Positions 1 to 14,600 of a stretch of DNA of 64,000 nt are shown in pieces. The DNA comes from Cycas panzhihuaensis (Eukaryota; Cycadophyta). The stretch's first letter is position 1. Each line of letters opens with the position of its first letter. The DNA lies in contig CM041465.1 of the NCBI GenBank assembly GCA_023213395.1, positions 187,867,741 through 187,931,740 of the forward strand, written 5' to 3'. Under the pieces are notes generated by a model. The model was not told the DNA's origin and made no database searches. It was given only the letters and a program-made list of their open reading frames with translations. The position numbers were made by a program, and so were the translations under genes.

Positions 1-2907
<2,907 letters not shown>

Positions 2908-4043
2908 AAAATATGAAAAGTCATGGTGATGAACCAACACATGGGGGACCAAATTAACCAATAAATGACAATTGTAATTTAATAAAGTAAGTCTATTCAA
3001 AACCTTAAAAACAAGGTCATGAAGGTTAAGCTATGAGGAGAAATTAGGTAGTTTGTACAAGCTATCTTTTAGCACTTTTCCTTTGGGAAGTGAGCAAATA
3101 AGGGACCTTAAGAAAGGTCATTATAACAAGCTAGACTATCTATTATAATAAGGATTGAGTGCAAATATTATAGGGACATACATCATATAACTAGGCTATA
3201 GGATTGCTACTTAGACTGCAGGTTCCATATTAGTGGAAGAAATTTGTTTATAAGGTAATTGGTTACTCAAGAAAACTTTAAAAGGTTGCAAGTATAGGGA
3301 GCTTATGGAAGGCAAGCATTGACTTTTAACTGCAAATATAGAAATGCATGAGGGGTTGCCTTGGGGCTCTGTTGAGATCAAGTGCATAAAAGGTCTAAGG
3401 GTTGACTAGTAAAAAGGACCTATTTGGCCTATATAAATGAGTTTAGTTCTAAAAAATGAGACTTTAGGCTATAAATATTGATATACTGGGAGAGAGTTAT
3501 CCCTGGGTAGTATGTTAATAAAATCAAGTGTATTAATGGCATATTAGTTGTATTAATTAATAGCCATTTTTTAGTGTTTTGGAACACAATGCATAAAAAC
3601 TTAGTTGTAATAATGGTAGTGTTAAACATGCAAAGTAATAATTTGTAAAATAAATAATCCAATGAGATAGACAAGTCAAAAACTTGACACTCCAAAACCA
3701 AGTTAAGATGATTATAAAAATAGGTTTTCTTATTATTTTTTATTTCATTTTCAAATTCAAGAGCTTAAATTTTTTTTATTTTACCCTTATCCACCCAAAC
3801 CACTCTTGGGTTTACTATAGGCAAACAAAAACTAAAATTCACATGAGATCAAAGGTGTTGGATTTGTGGTAAAGAGATGGCTAGGCAAGCACCAGATTTA
3901 ATAGGCCTAACCCTCCATATTTATTTTTTAGGGTTTTTATTTTATTTATTTATTTATTATAGTTCCTTGAAGATGATATTAACAAATGACAGTTTATACT
4001 CATGATAAAGTTTGATGCTAGTTTATACTCATAAATGAGTGTC
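2908..4043. other. AT-rich spacer, no gene seen
   Basis: Only short frames with no family resemblance. A T-rich stretch with TTTA repeats lies at about 3920-3960, and a 13-bp phrase (agtttatactcat) occurs twice between about 3990 and 4032, just before the left end of the copia element that starts at 4049. Confidence 0.5.
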
Positions 4044-4048
4044 ATGCC

Positions 4049-4248
4049 TGAAAGAAAACTTAGTTAATTATGAAATGCTTATTGATTATGTGAGAGATGA
4101 TCTCTTTATAAATATAAGGAAGGTTTACTAACTACTTACTACATGTAAGCCACTTATCAATCTTACAATGAAGAGGGAATGCCACATAACCCTCATTAAT
4201 TAACCATACAACTTAATGTTCTATCATAAATAAAATATTATTCTAACA
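4049..4248 (-). repeat. 3' LTR of copia 1
   Basis: 200 bp, pairs with 8923-9122. It starts TGAAAGAAAAC and ends TTCTAACA on the plus strand. On the minus strand the adjacent internal sequence (about 4249-4262) reads AAGAGAGAA, a plausible polypurine tract for plus-strand priming. The preceding five bases, ATGCC, are one half of the target-site duplication. Confidence 0.92.
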
Positions 4249-4289
4249 TTCTCTCTTAATATTTTATCTATCTTAAACCAAGCTTATTT

Positions 4290-7200
4290 CTAAAAAAATA
4301 AAATTTATCTTTACTGAGAGTTTTAGTCAAGATATTTGTAACTTGTTTATTTATTGTATAATGCATTAGCTCAATTTCTTTGTTCTGTACTTTTTTTTTT
4401 AGATGAAGTGATGATGCACTTCAATGTATTTAGGTTTGGCATGGTAAATTGGATTCTTTGTTAACTTTATTGTGCTTTGATTATCACAATAAAGAATTAT
4501 TAGACTATCCTATTTTTTATTTAGATCAATTAGCAATTATCTCAACTATACTACTTCATAAGATGTACTTACTGTGGCTTGTATTCTACTTCTATGGATG
4601 ATAAAGTAATAGTTTGTTGCCTTTTACTACTCTAAGACACTATTGCTGATCTAAGAAAAAAATAATATCCAGTAGTTGACTTCTTATTTTCTTTATCTCT
4701 AGCCCAATCCAAATCATTATGTCTAATTAACTTCCCTACATTATTTCTTATATATGTAAGTTCCAAATCTGAGGTGCCTTTTAGATACCTAAGCATTCAT
4801 TTTGCTACCCTCTAGTGTAACATTTTGGATCCTACATATATCTAGAGATTACTCATATTGAATAAGAGATATCAGGTCTAATGGCAGTAAGGTAGATTAG
4901 ACTTCCAATTAGTTGTCTATATAAAGTTGCATTGACTAGAGTTCCTTTTGTATCTAGAGTTAAACTACATCATGTTTCTATTAGTATTTCACAATTGTTG
5001 CTTATCTTGAATTTCCTTAGCAAATTCTTGGTATACCTAGTTTACGATAAGTTGACTAAGTCTTCCTTTTATTTTACTTCTATGCTAAGATAATAACTCA
5101 AAAGTCTTAAGTTTGTCATTTTAAATCCTTTTTCTAACTAATTCTTTATGATTGTGATGGATTCTGTGTCACTATATGTAAGAATCATATCATGTACATA
5201 TACAATAATTATGGTGATTAATCCTTGGCTTATCTTTACATATAAACTAAGATCTAATTCATATCTCTGAAAATGATTCTGTATGAAATATTTGTCTAAT
5301 ATGGTATACGAAGCCCTTGGAACTTGCTTTAGCCCATATAGGGCCTTTTTTAATATACAAATATGATGTTCTTGACCATTCTAAACATACCCCTATGACT
5401 ATTGTATTTAAACTTCTTCTTTCATATCTTTGTTTAAAAAGGCACTCTTTATGTTAAGTTGGTAGATTTTTTAATTTTGCTATGTTGTTAAGGTAATAAC
5501 CATTCTTATCGTATTCAACTTTTCTACTAGAGAGAAGGTTTTGTCATAGTTTATTCGTACAATTTAAGTGTATCCTTTAGCCACTAAATTAGCTTTATAT
5601 TTTTTTATTCTCCTATCAAAGTTTTCATTTACTTTGTACACCCATTTGCAGTTAATAATTAGCTTGTCAGTAGGTGGTTCAACTAATTCCCATGTTTTAT
5701 TTTTAGAAATAATTGCCATTTCTGTATCCATGGCTAATTCCCACTTAATGTGTTGACTTACTTCCTCATATGGCTAGGGTTTAGTTAAACAAAATAGTGC
5801 TTAATACTTCTAAGATATGGTTCTATGATCCAATACATCCCCTTTTTCCTCTTCAATTATGTGAAGATACCATTTAGGTATCTTCTTGGAAGATGTCCTA
5901 ATTTCTTCTTCTTCTTTAGGACTTATTTCTCTAATGGGTGAAGGAGCTCTCTCAGAATGTTCTTCTTCTTCCATTTTTATATCCTCAGATATGATTCCTA
6001 AAACATCCTCAGGTGAAGAGGAAATTATAGAAGATTCTTTTGTAGACACTTTAATTTCCTAATGTGTTTCTTGGCTTGCAACAATATCTTATTCATTGAA
6101 GAAAACACCCTTACTTACATAGACTTTATTTCTTTTAGGGTCTATGCACCTATATACCTTGAAATTCTTACTATAGCTTATCATTATGCATTATATGCTC
6201 TTGTAATCAAGTTTTAACCTTTTCTTATCAGGAATATGAACAAAATCTTAACATTGAAAGATTTTCAAAGTACTTATATCTCGGCCATGCTTCTTTAAGA
6301 GTTTATTTGTTCAAGGCTTGAGTTGGACATCCATTTATTAGATAAACAATTATATTTATAGCTTCTACCTAATATGTTTTTAGGATATGTCTGTCCTAAA
6401 TTAGTCTCTATGCCATTTCCATGATGATTCTATTCATCTATTTCACTATACCATTTAATTAAAGAGTATAGGGAGTTATTATTTATCGATGTATTCCACG
6501 AGTCCTACCAAAAAACTAAAACCCTTTAATGAATATTTGCCTCTAATATTAGACCAAATATATTTAAATTTATTCCCACATTCTAACTCAACTTCAACTT
6601 TAAATTCTTTGAATTTATCAAATATCTTTGAGTTACTATAAAGAAAGTATACCCATACTTTTCTAGAAAATTCATCAATGAATATGAGAAAATAGATTGC
6701 TTTATTGAGTGAGCTTGGGTTAATGGGCCTACAAAGATTAGACTGTACAAATTATAATTTACTTTGTGCATGCCATACACTTCTTTGAAATAGAAGTCTA
6801 TGTTGTTTACCTAATAGATAGCCTTTACAAACAAAGGAATAAAATATCATATTTGGAAGCCCATTAACCATATTAGAATTTTTCAATAATTCTAATCCAT
6901 CAAAAGAGATATACCAATAATTTAAATACCAGAGTTTGTTATTATCAGTATTTGAGACAACAAAGGATTTTACATCATTTTTTTAAGTAATGGGATTAGA
7001 AAATGGTCTATAAAGATCATTGCCTTCCATGCCTCTGGCTAATATAATTTTGCCTTTTTTCATGTCCAACATATTGCAAAACCCATTTTTGTTAAAGATG
7101 GTCCTTAACTTTTTCTTCCCAAGTTGGGAAATTGAGAGTAGATTTTTCTTTAGTCCTGGGATAAAAAGAACATTGATAATTTTTAGTATTTTTCCTTTCA

Positions 7201-8271
7201 ATGTTAAAGGGATAATTATTTTGTAATTCTACTAACTTATTAAGAGAGTATGGCTTCAAAGATTTAAAACATCTAGTTCATCTTATCATATGACTAGATG
7301 CCCCATAGTTAATATACCAAATATCTTCATCTTTGGTGTAGGTGATAAGTCCAACTGTGAAGGCTATCTCTTTTTCTTCTTCTTCTTCTTCTTCTTCAAG
7401 ATTGCTTTATTTTTTGTTGTAGTTCCTTGTGGGTTTTTCCCTCTCTAGATTTTAGCTCACCTTTGAGAATAGTGGTAGGGATAGTGTCCTCCTTGTCCAT
7501 TATACTAGCACACATCAAAAGCTCTATAATTGTTAGAGAATTACCCATGTCTTTTGCAATTAAAATAAACTCTGAAGACTCTTAGTAGAGCTAATCTTCC
7601 TCTACCTCTCCTATCTTGTTATATTCCTTTAAGTTGATCTCTAATATCTGAAGCCCAACTATGACTTTTGAAAGAAGATTAGCCTTATCTTTTGCTACCA
7701 AGACTGAGTTTGGATAAAAAGGCTTCTTTAATCTTTGTGTCTTTCTTATATCTTTTGTTTCTTTATTGTTGCTTAAGTATAAGACCTATTAATGCTTTAA
7801 GATCTTTAAGAGATATTATTACTGTCTGATTATTATTAGTTATGGAATTTACCATATTATCAAATGACTTCGAAAGCTTATTTATAATCATTTGTATAAG
7901 TTCCAACTCTAGAAGATTTACTCTAGCAATAATTAAGTCATCTCTGATTGATATGACTTTATGGATGAATTATGAAACACTCTCTTTCTCCCTCATATAA
8001 AGTTCATATAATTCTTCTTTTAAAGCTACGATTGTAGCTTTAAATTATTACACCTATCTCACATAGACAATTTCAAAATTATTACACCTAAATTGTTCCT
8101 ATAATCCTAGTTGTGTTGGTCAACAACAGTTACACATCTTTTCTCTCTCCATGTAGCTATACCCCAAGTATTTTTTACTCTTAGTAGGCTCTTAATTTTA
8201 ATCTTCCAGACATGGTAATTTATTATAGTTAGCTTATCTTATTCATTTAGGAAAAGAATAGAGGAGGCCAT
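4290..8271 (-). pseudogene. Broken copia gag-pol polyprotein of copia 1
   Basis: Translation of the minus strand in shifting frames follows the usual copia order. Gag begins at 8271 with MASSILFL, closely matching the gag start of copia D (MASSILTL, 52278). The protease/GAG-pre-integrase stretch is at 7201-6983, with the phrase KNLLSISQLGKKKLRTIF, again near-identical in layout to copia D. A linker at 6049-5810 is rich in Glu and Ser. The reverse transcriptase and RNase H relic runs from about 5700 to 4300 and includes YVHDM where YVDDM is expected, and RPDISYS. Dozens of stops and frameshifts interrupt it; no product is possible. A (TTC)n run at about 7374-7397 encodes part of a Glu-rich stretch. 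Confidence 0.88.
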
Positions 8272-8910
8272 CTTAAAAAAGGAGGAAGATAGAAAATATT
8301 AAAATGTTCTTCAAGTTTGTTATCAAACTACTTATATGGCTATATGAGATTTCGTATAACAGTGCAATTATATGGACTAGAAATGAAGGATATGTGGCTA
8401 GGGTTTATGAAGAAAAATGCTTATAACTTACAAATTTCTTAGTCAAAATCTTCAAGGCTGGTCTTAAATGAAATGCATTAATTAAGGGAAGGATTTATAA
8501 CTAGTATTACCCAAATATCTAGAGTAGAAAAGAAGAAATCTATAGTAGAAGTTCTAAACTTATGCCTATTAAAAATGATGTGAAATTGCCTAAAAAACTA
8601 CTTATCTATTATCAACCCTTTAGGAAAAGTTAAGAGCCTTAACAAGATGAACCTTTTAGTAAATTTTTAATCGATTCTAAGCACCTTGAAAAAATGGGTT
8701 TGTATAATCTATATAATCCAGACAAATGACTACTTTATCCATACTTTGTCTAATCATTACACAAATCTTGTGGGCTTGTTAATTTGATTACTAATAGTCT
8801 CCTTTGGTCTCTTTTAAAGAAAATATTATTAGACTCAACCACCTTCAATTTCTCTAAAAAATTCTAATAAACTCCTCTTTAGAAACTTTGGAAGGCGAGA
8901 AAATTGCCCT

Positions 8911-8922
8911 ACTCTGATACCA
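8911..8922 (-). promoter_or_regulatory. Primer-binding site of copia 1 (tRNA-iMet)
   Basis: Read on the minus strand, TGGTATCAGAGT lies immediately inside the right LTR. It matches the complement of the 3' end of plant initiator tRNA-Met (TGGTATCAGAGC) at 11 of 12 positions. This marks 8923-9122 as the 5' LTR. Confidence 0.92.
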
Positions 8923-9122
8923 TGAAAGAAAACTTAGTTAACTATGGAATGCTCATTGATTATGTGAAAGATGATCTCTCTATAAATACAAGGAAGGTTT
9001 AGTAATCACTTACTATATGTAAGCCACTTGTCAATCTTATAATGAAGAAGGAATGCCATCTCACCTTTATTAATTAACTATATAAGTTAAGGTCCTATAA
9101 TAGATAAAACATTATTCTAATA
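8923..9122 (-). repeat. 5' LTR of copia 1
   Basis: 200 bp, pairs with 4049-4248 at about 86 percent identity by hand alignment. The terminal CA has become TA. It is followed by ATGCC, matching the five bases before the left LTR. Confidence 0.92.
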
Positions 9123-9280
9123 ATGCCCCCATGGAGGTTACCCAAGGAGGAAGCTTTCTCTTGTGACAGAGTATAGGATGTTATAATATACACCTAAGGT
9201 TGATATACCATGATATACTTTCTTAACATCGTAACACAGATCATCATAGTTTTACATCCTTCATGATCGATTGAAGGTTT

Positions 9281-9303
9281 TTTTTTTTTCTTTTTTTTTT
9301 GTT
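9281..9303. repeat. T-rich homopolymer tract
   Basis: Two T runs separated by a single C, then GTTTTTTAAT. It could be the complement of an old poly(A) tail, but no LINE- or SINE-like body could be recognised next to it. Confidence 0.6.
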
Positions 9304-9319
9304 TTTTAATAAAGTGTAC

Positions 9320-9545
9320 ACAGATTAGGCTTATTTTAAAGCCATAGCTTAGTTTATACATGTAGAAGAGTGTAGAATATTTTAAGCTTATTTTGGAGTG
9401 TAGGTAGTTTAAGCTTGTCATGGAGTGTAAGGTAGTTTAAGCTCATTTAGAGCAAAAATAGTTTAAGCTCATTTTAGAGCCAAAGTATTTTAAGCTTATT
9501 TCAAAGCTATGGTAGTTTAAGCTTATTTTGGAGCTTTAACATAAT
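9320..9545. repeat. Degenerate short tandem repeat, unit about 27-32 bp
   Basis: About seven imperfect copies of a unit of the form tagtttaagcttattttgga followed by a few variable bases. The shared core TTTAAGCT(T/C)ATTT recurs at regular spacing. No coding frame runs through it. It may be a minisatellite from inside an old LTR element, but no element could be delimited. Confidence 0.75.
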
Positions 9546-9899
9546 GAATCATATAGATGGTTCACAGGGGAGGGATGAGGCTTTTATCTCTCCTAGAGGG
9601 GGACATTATTCTAAATCTATTATGGGGACCAAAGTATGTTTAGTAAATTTTTAAACATCTTGACACAACTTGGAGACCAAAAAATTAGGTGGTTTAGGTT
9701 TTAAAAACTCTAAATATATCATCCAAGTAAGTGGCTACCTATGGGGCTTTCATAGGATAGGTGGATTATGGAATAGGTTAAGGAGAAGGTAGATCTACAT
9801 GTGGTAGTTCAATGATCTCCTCAAAAAATTCAGGGTGATGAGCATAGATAAGTTGGCATGCATACCATATAAGCCATGTTCACTGGAAAAAAGAGACTC
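9546..9899. other. AT-rich sequence, probably the end of the neighbouring gypsy relic
   Basis: Minus-strand translation gives short stretches between stops with no clear domain. It lies directly 3' of the gypsy protease relic and may be its continuation. No LTR boundary was found. Confidence 0.35.
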
Positions 9900-10720
9900 T
9901 ATGGTGACAAAATCATCTCATGATTGTGCATAAGGTCCCATTAGGGATCTTGTAAGGGAAAGGGTCTTTGAAAATAACTAAATAGAGGGAGAGTGTCCTT
10001 GGGGGATGCAACCCCTTAGGTACAGGAAATCATGGCCATATGCCATGAAGGAGGCCTTTCTTCTTTTAGATTAGATTCAGGGTCACTAATAACAATTAGG
10101 TATCCATAGCTAACCAAGCCAATTGGAGTGAAATGGACCATGTTAGGTCCTAAAGTAAGAGAGTCTAGATCGAATTGGGGGCTTCAATCCTAGAAAAGAA
10201 ACTTAAGCTATGGATCAAGCTCAGTTCTTTCATCAACCTTATCATCAAAAATTACTCAAATGAACTTTTAGGAGGAACTAGGATGGGAAGCTTCATATGT
10301 AATAATGCACACTTGGCCATTGTAAAGAAACTTGAGTTGGCCCTATAAGGTGGAATAAACTACACCCATATGGTCTAACCAAGGGCATCCTAAGACAAGG
10401 TTATAGTCCACATTGATTTCCATGACCATGATCTTAGTAAGAATAACTTTATCTTCAAGGGTAAGGGGAATGTTGACTTATCCTAAAGCAATATTTTTAT
10501 TTATATCATACCCTTGACATCTCTAAAGGACATGCTTAAGGGGCCCAATACCCATTTCCTTAAGCATTTGGGTAGGCATGGCATTAACTTAGGAACTATT
10601 ATCAATTGCATTCCTTTTTAGGGTAAAGTTAAGCATCTCAATGGTGTTGATAGAGGGGGATTACAAATGGAACTCCCTTTCCTTTTAGGAGGTAAGCCCT
10701 CTAGATAAAAAATAATGAGG
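9900..10720 (-). pseudogene. Ty3/gypsy polyprotein relic with retropepsin-like protease domain
   Basis: One minus-strand frame from about 10,626 to 10,250 reads through only four stops. It contains AIDNSS, aligning with the LIDNGS aspartic-protease motif of plant gypsy elements; NAMPTQMLKEMGIGPL, where the family has NVMPxxxLxxLG; and NLVLGCPWLDHMG, the LGRPWIH-like protease C-terminal motif. Upstream, in another frame, LEGLPPKRKGVPFVI matches the usual DLPPEGxxH lead-in. Downstream the same strand stays readable (for example VISDPESNLKEERPPSW) to about 9.9 kb. The catalytic Gly (GGT) has become Ser (AGT). No LTR pair was found, so this is a fragment. Confidence 0.75.
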
Positions 10721-11595
10721 GGCTATCCTATGGATTTAATGTAAATAGTGTGGATAGGTACTTGTTTATGACCTAGGGCTTCTACAAGCTAGTTTCTTTC
10801 TTTAGGGTTGCTTCAAAAGACATCCATCATAGATGTACTCGCAGAAAAAGTTTAGAGCTCCTCAATAATCAAGAATACCTTTCCCTTACTTAGAGGTTAG
10901 GGAAGGGATTTCTTTAGGTCATAACAACCTTAGTGGATGAGAACAATCTTTGGAAAGAGGGACATCTCAATGTATTGAGGTTGTTGGGAGGAGGAAACTC
11001 CTTCAACTTCTTTAATAGCCTAAGCTTGGGTGATGGTAAATACTTAAGTGGTCTTAAGCATTTGAATCACTCAGTTATCCTTGGTGTTACAACCTCAAGT
11101 TGCTTTCATGGGCTCTTGGTCTATGGGTTGAGAGGTTTTTTGTTCTTATTAAGAATTCTTCTTAGGTTGGTTTTGAGATAGATTAGGTTATGGTCATCTT
11201 TGAGGTTGAGGTCTTCCTCTTTCTCATTAAGCTCATGACCGAGCCTAAGGATTTTGGATATTATGATCAAGGAAAGGGTCCTTGTAGACTAATTTGTTGG
11301 GTGAAGGATCTAGTTGCCACACTCTACTACACTAAAGCAATAGCACATAATAAGAGCAAAATGAAGAGAATAAGATTGAGAGCAAAAATGAGATTTAAGA
11401 ATTATAACTTTCCCTTTCATATTCAATCTAATATATCAAAGGATGTACATTAGGATTTCCAAAGGAGTTTCCTGCTTAATGACATGATCCCAAAATTACA
11501 CTTAAATGTAAGTGAAATTATATTTAACTATATGACTTAACTAACCTAAAGTCACCTTCATATAATTAATTTAATGACCTTAATGTATTAACATC
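10721..11595. other. No gene assigned; possible upstream part of the gypsy relic
   Basis: Frames of about 80 codons occur on the plus strand (10933-11181, 11190-11453), but they are antisense to the gypsy relic, resemble no family and are probably chance. The stretch at 11,460-11,600 next to copia 2 may be the remains of that element's 3' LTR, but no partner copy was found. Confidence 0.35.
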
Positions 11596-11649
11596 CATCA
11601 ATGCCCCCCTTAATGGTAAAAGGTCATTATGATTAAATCTATTCTATGA

Positions 11650-14600
11650 GGTCTTCATTTGAGCCTCATTATTACGTTGACACTTTTGTAGGAAAACCCT
11701 CATGGAGAATAAAAACTTATGAATTTTCTAAGATCTATAGCCCCTTAAATCAAAATGGATAAGGTAGCTCTTAATATAACTTGATAGCCAAGCATCTTAA
11801 ATGTACAGCTTGATCTGTTGAGTCTCCATATATCGTTTAGTCATCCCCCATGCCCTTTCAGGCTTTTAGAGGTTTCAATTTTCTAAGACTAGTACAACCA
11901 TTATCCTTCTGTGCCTATAAAGGGTTTTCACAAATAGGATAGAGCAAAGACTTACTCTTATTCTTTTACACCTACAAGGAGTTTTCACAAATGAAATAGA
12001 GTATGATGATCTTATTGTCATCTCCTCCAATCAGTCAGAGATAGAGGCCTGAAGGCTAAGCTGGCTATAAAACTATTCAAACTTCACCCTTTATAGTAGT
12101 TTGGGGAAGATATCAGCTACTTGATCTACTATGGGATAGTACTCCAATTGAATTATGCCATTATGAACTAGTTCTCAAATCCCATGGACTTTTGTACTTA
12201 TACATTTAGTACGATCATGAAATATAAGATTTTTTGCCATGTGGATTATTGATTTATTATCCATACAAAAGCTAGTAGGACTTGTTTGTGTGATATTCAA
12301 TGTTTCCAATAATTTCCTAAGCTATATCACCTCCTTACTGGTCTCAGAAGTAATAGTGTATTCAACTTTAACAGATGAATCAGTAACTATCTTCTACTAT
12401 CTAGATCTCCATGATATTGGTGTTATTCAAAAATGTTATATTCCTGGACGTGGATCTCCCTGTGTCTTTATTTCTGGCAAAGTCTAAGTCTGTGCATGCA
12501 TATAGTTTAAACTCTCAATTGGGTTCATATAATAGACCATATTTGCTGATCATCTTAAGGTACCTCAACACTCGCATTGCTACCTACCAATGATTCTACT
12601 TAGGATTTATCATATAATAAGCAAGAATTCCAATAGAATGTGTAATATTAGGTCTTGTATTAGTAGTATAGATGAGGCTACCTACAAGTTGCTTATACGG
12701 TATTGAATTTACCTCTCAATCATTACTACCAACTATCAATTTGATAGGGATTCCATTGAAGTGGCTATAATTCGATCATCTTGCAATTAAAACTTTATTA
12801 GAAGATCATTGGTATACTTTTCTTGAGAAAGAAAGATTTTATCAGTTTTCTGAGTAACTTCAATCCCTAAGTAGTATTTCATCAACCTAAGTTCAGACAG
12901 TTCAAACATTTTAGCTAAATCCTTCTTTAGCTAACTAATTGCTTGTTTACTATTCCTTGTTATAAGTATATCATCCATAAAGATTAAGAGATAAGTGACT
13001 TTATCTTTTTGGTATTTGATAAGCAGTGTTGCATTAATATCCTAGTAGTCACAAATCTCATATCCAAGTTACCTCATTCTTTCTGACAACTTGGTGAACC
13101 AAGCACGAGGGGCTTGTTTAAGGCTATACAAGAACTTTTTGAGCCTGCACACCTTATGCTCTAAACTAGTAATCTCAAATCCTTAAGGCTAAGCCATGTA
13201 GATTTCTTCTTTAAGATCACCATTGAGAAATGTGATTTTTACATCGAGCTGATGAATCTTCTTGGCCTGTTAAGCTATGAAGGCTACAAGAGTTCTAATT
13301 ATGGGCCAGTTGGTTATAGGTGCAAAGACTTCAGTGTAGTCGATACCTTCCTTTTGTGTGAATCCATTTACCACCAACCTCACCTTGTGTTGTTCAAGGG
13401 TGCCATCATATCTATGTTTATTTTTGTATACCCATTTGTTTCAAACTACCTTTCTTCTAAGTGGTAGGTCGACGAGCTTACATGTACTATTTTTTATAAG
13501 AGATTGATACTCTTCATTCATAGCATTCCTCTAAGCTATGTGTTTTATAACTTCTTAGTATAAGAGAGGTTTTTCATTGAGAGCAAGATGCAGTTCTACT
13601 ACTTCTAACTCAATGAAAAGTGATCCCTACATCTTGGCTATATAGGCACTTCAAGTGCCAATTTTTCCCACCTCATTAGATCGTATATCCTTATTTAGCT
13701 AGCAGGCTTTATAAGAACCTCAAGTTGGGAATGAGGTCTTCATTTCTCTAACTATATGGTCTTCATTTAGATCCTAAAAAGTGTCATTTTGCATATTTGT
13801 TGAGGAAGATGTTGACCCATCTAGGAAGCATGGTCTATCTACCATTGCTTTGCCTTTGTCAACTCTATTATTCTCGAATGGTAATGCATGATGCGTACTC
13901 ATTGGTTTAGAGTTACAACTACTATCCTCCATGGGTCTATTATCAAATTCCAATAGTTTAAGTAACTCTTGAGTGTCCCCCCCCCCCCCCCCCCCAAATT
14001 TTGGAATCTATACATCATATTGAGTAGCATCATAAAAATGAAAGTTAAGTATTTTGGAGTCTAATTGTAATAATTGATTCTCTATTTTAGTAAATACCAC
14101 ATCTCTAGTGATGATAATCTTCTATTACAAAGGTATAAATACCTTGTACCATTTCTTATTTATAGGGTATCCAATAAAGATGCCTTTAAGTACCTTAAGA
14201 TGGAGTTTGTTTCTATCTCCATCTAGTATATATGCATAACATGTTGAGCCAAATATTTTAAAGTGGTAGGTAGTGGGGGCCTATCTAGTCCATTTTTCAT
14301 TGGGAGAAGTACTTCCTTTAGATGGGTTGATAGCATTTATATAGTAAATAATTGTCCAAATTACTTCTGTTCATAGGTAAGTAGGTATATTTTTATAAAC
14401 CAGCATAGCTCAAGCCATATTCATAATAGACCTATTCATGCACTCGGCAACTCTATTCTGTTGGGGGATACCTACTATTATAGTGTGATGCTTGATGGCA
14501 TTATCTTTTAGATAGGTTTTAAACTCAATAGAGGTATATTCTCTACTATTATTTGTTTAGAGACACTTAATCCGATAACCTGACTCCTTTTCAGTGCAAG

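Larger units (their letters stand above)
4049..9122 (-). mobile_element. Decayed Ty1/copia LTR retrotransposon (copia 1), structurally complete
   Basis: A 5,074-bp element on the minus strand. It is bounded by two 200-bp LTRs (4049-4248 and 8923-9122) that start TG; the left one ends CA, the right one TA, as after a C-to-T change. It is flanked by a 5-bp target-site duplication, ATGCC, at 4044-4048 and 9123-9127. The primer-binding site abuts the right LTR, and a purine-rich tract (on the minus strand) abuts the left one, which fixes the orientation. I count about 27 differences over 200 aligned LTR positions, mostly transitions, so the insertion is old. The internal region is a broken gag-pol related to copia D at 51-57 kb. 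Confidence 0.93.
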
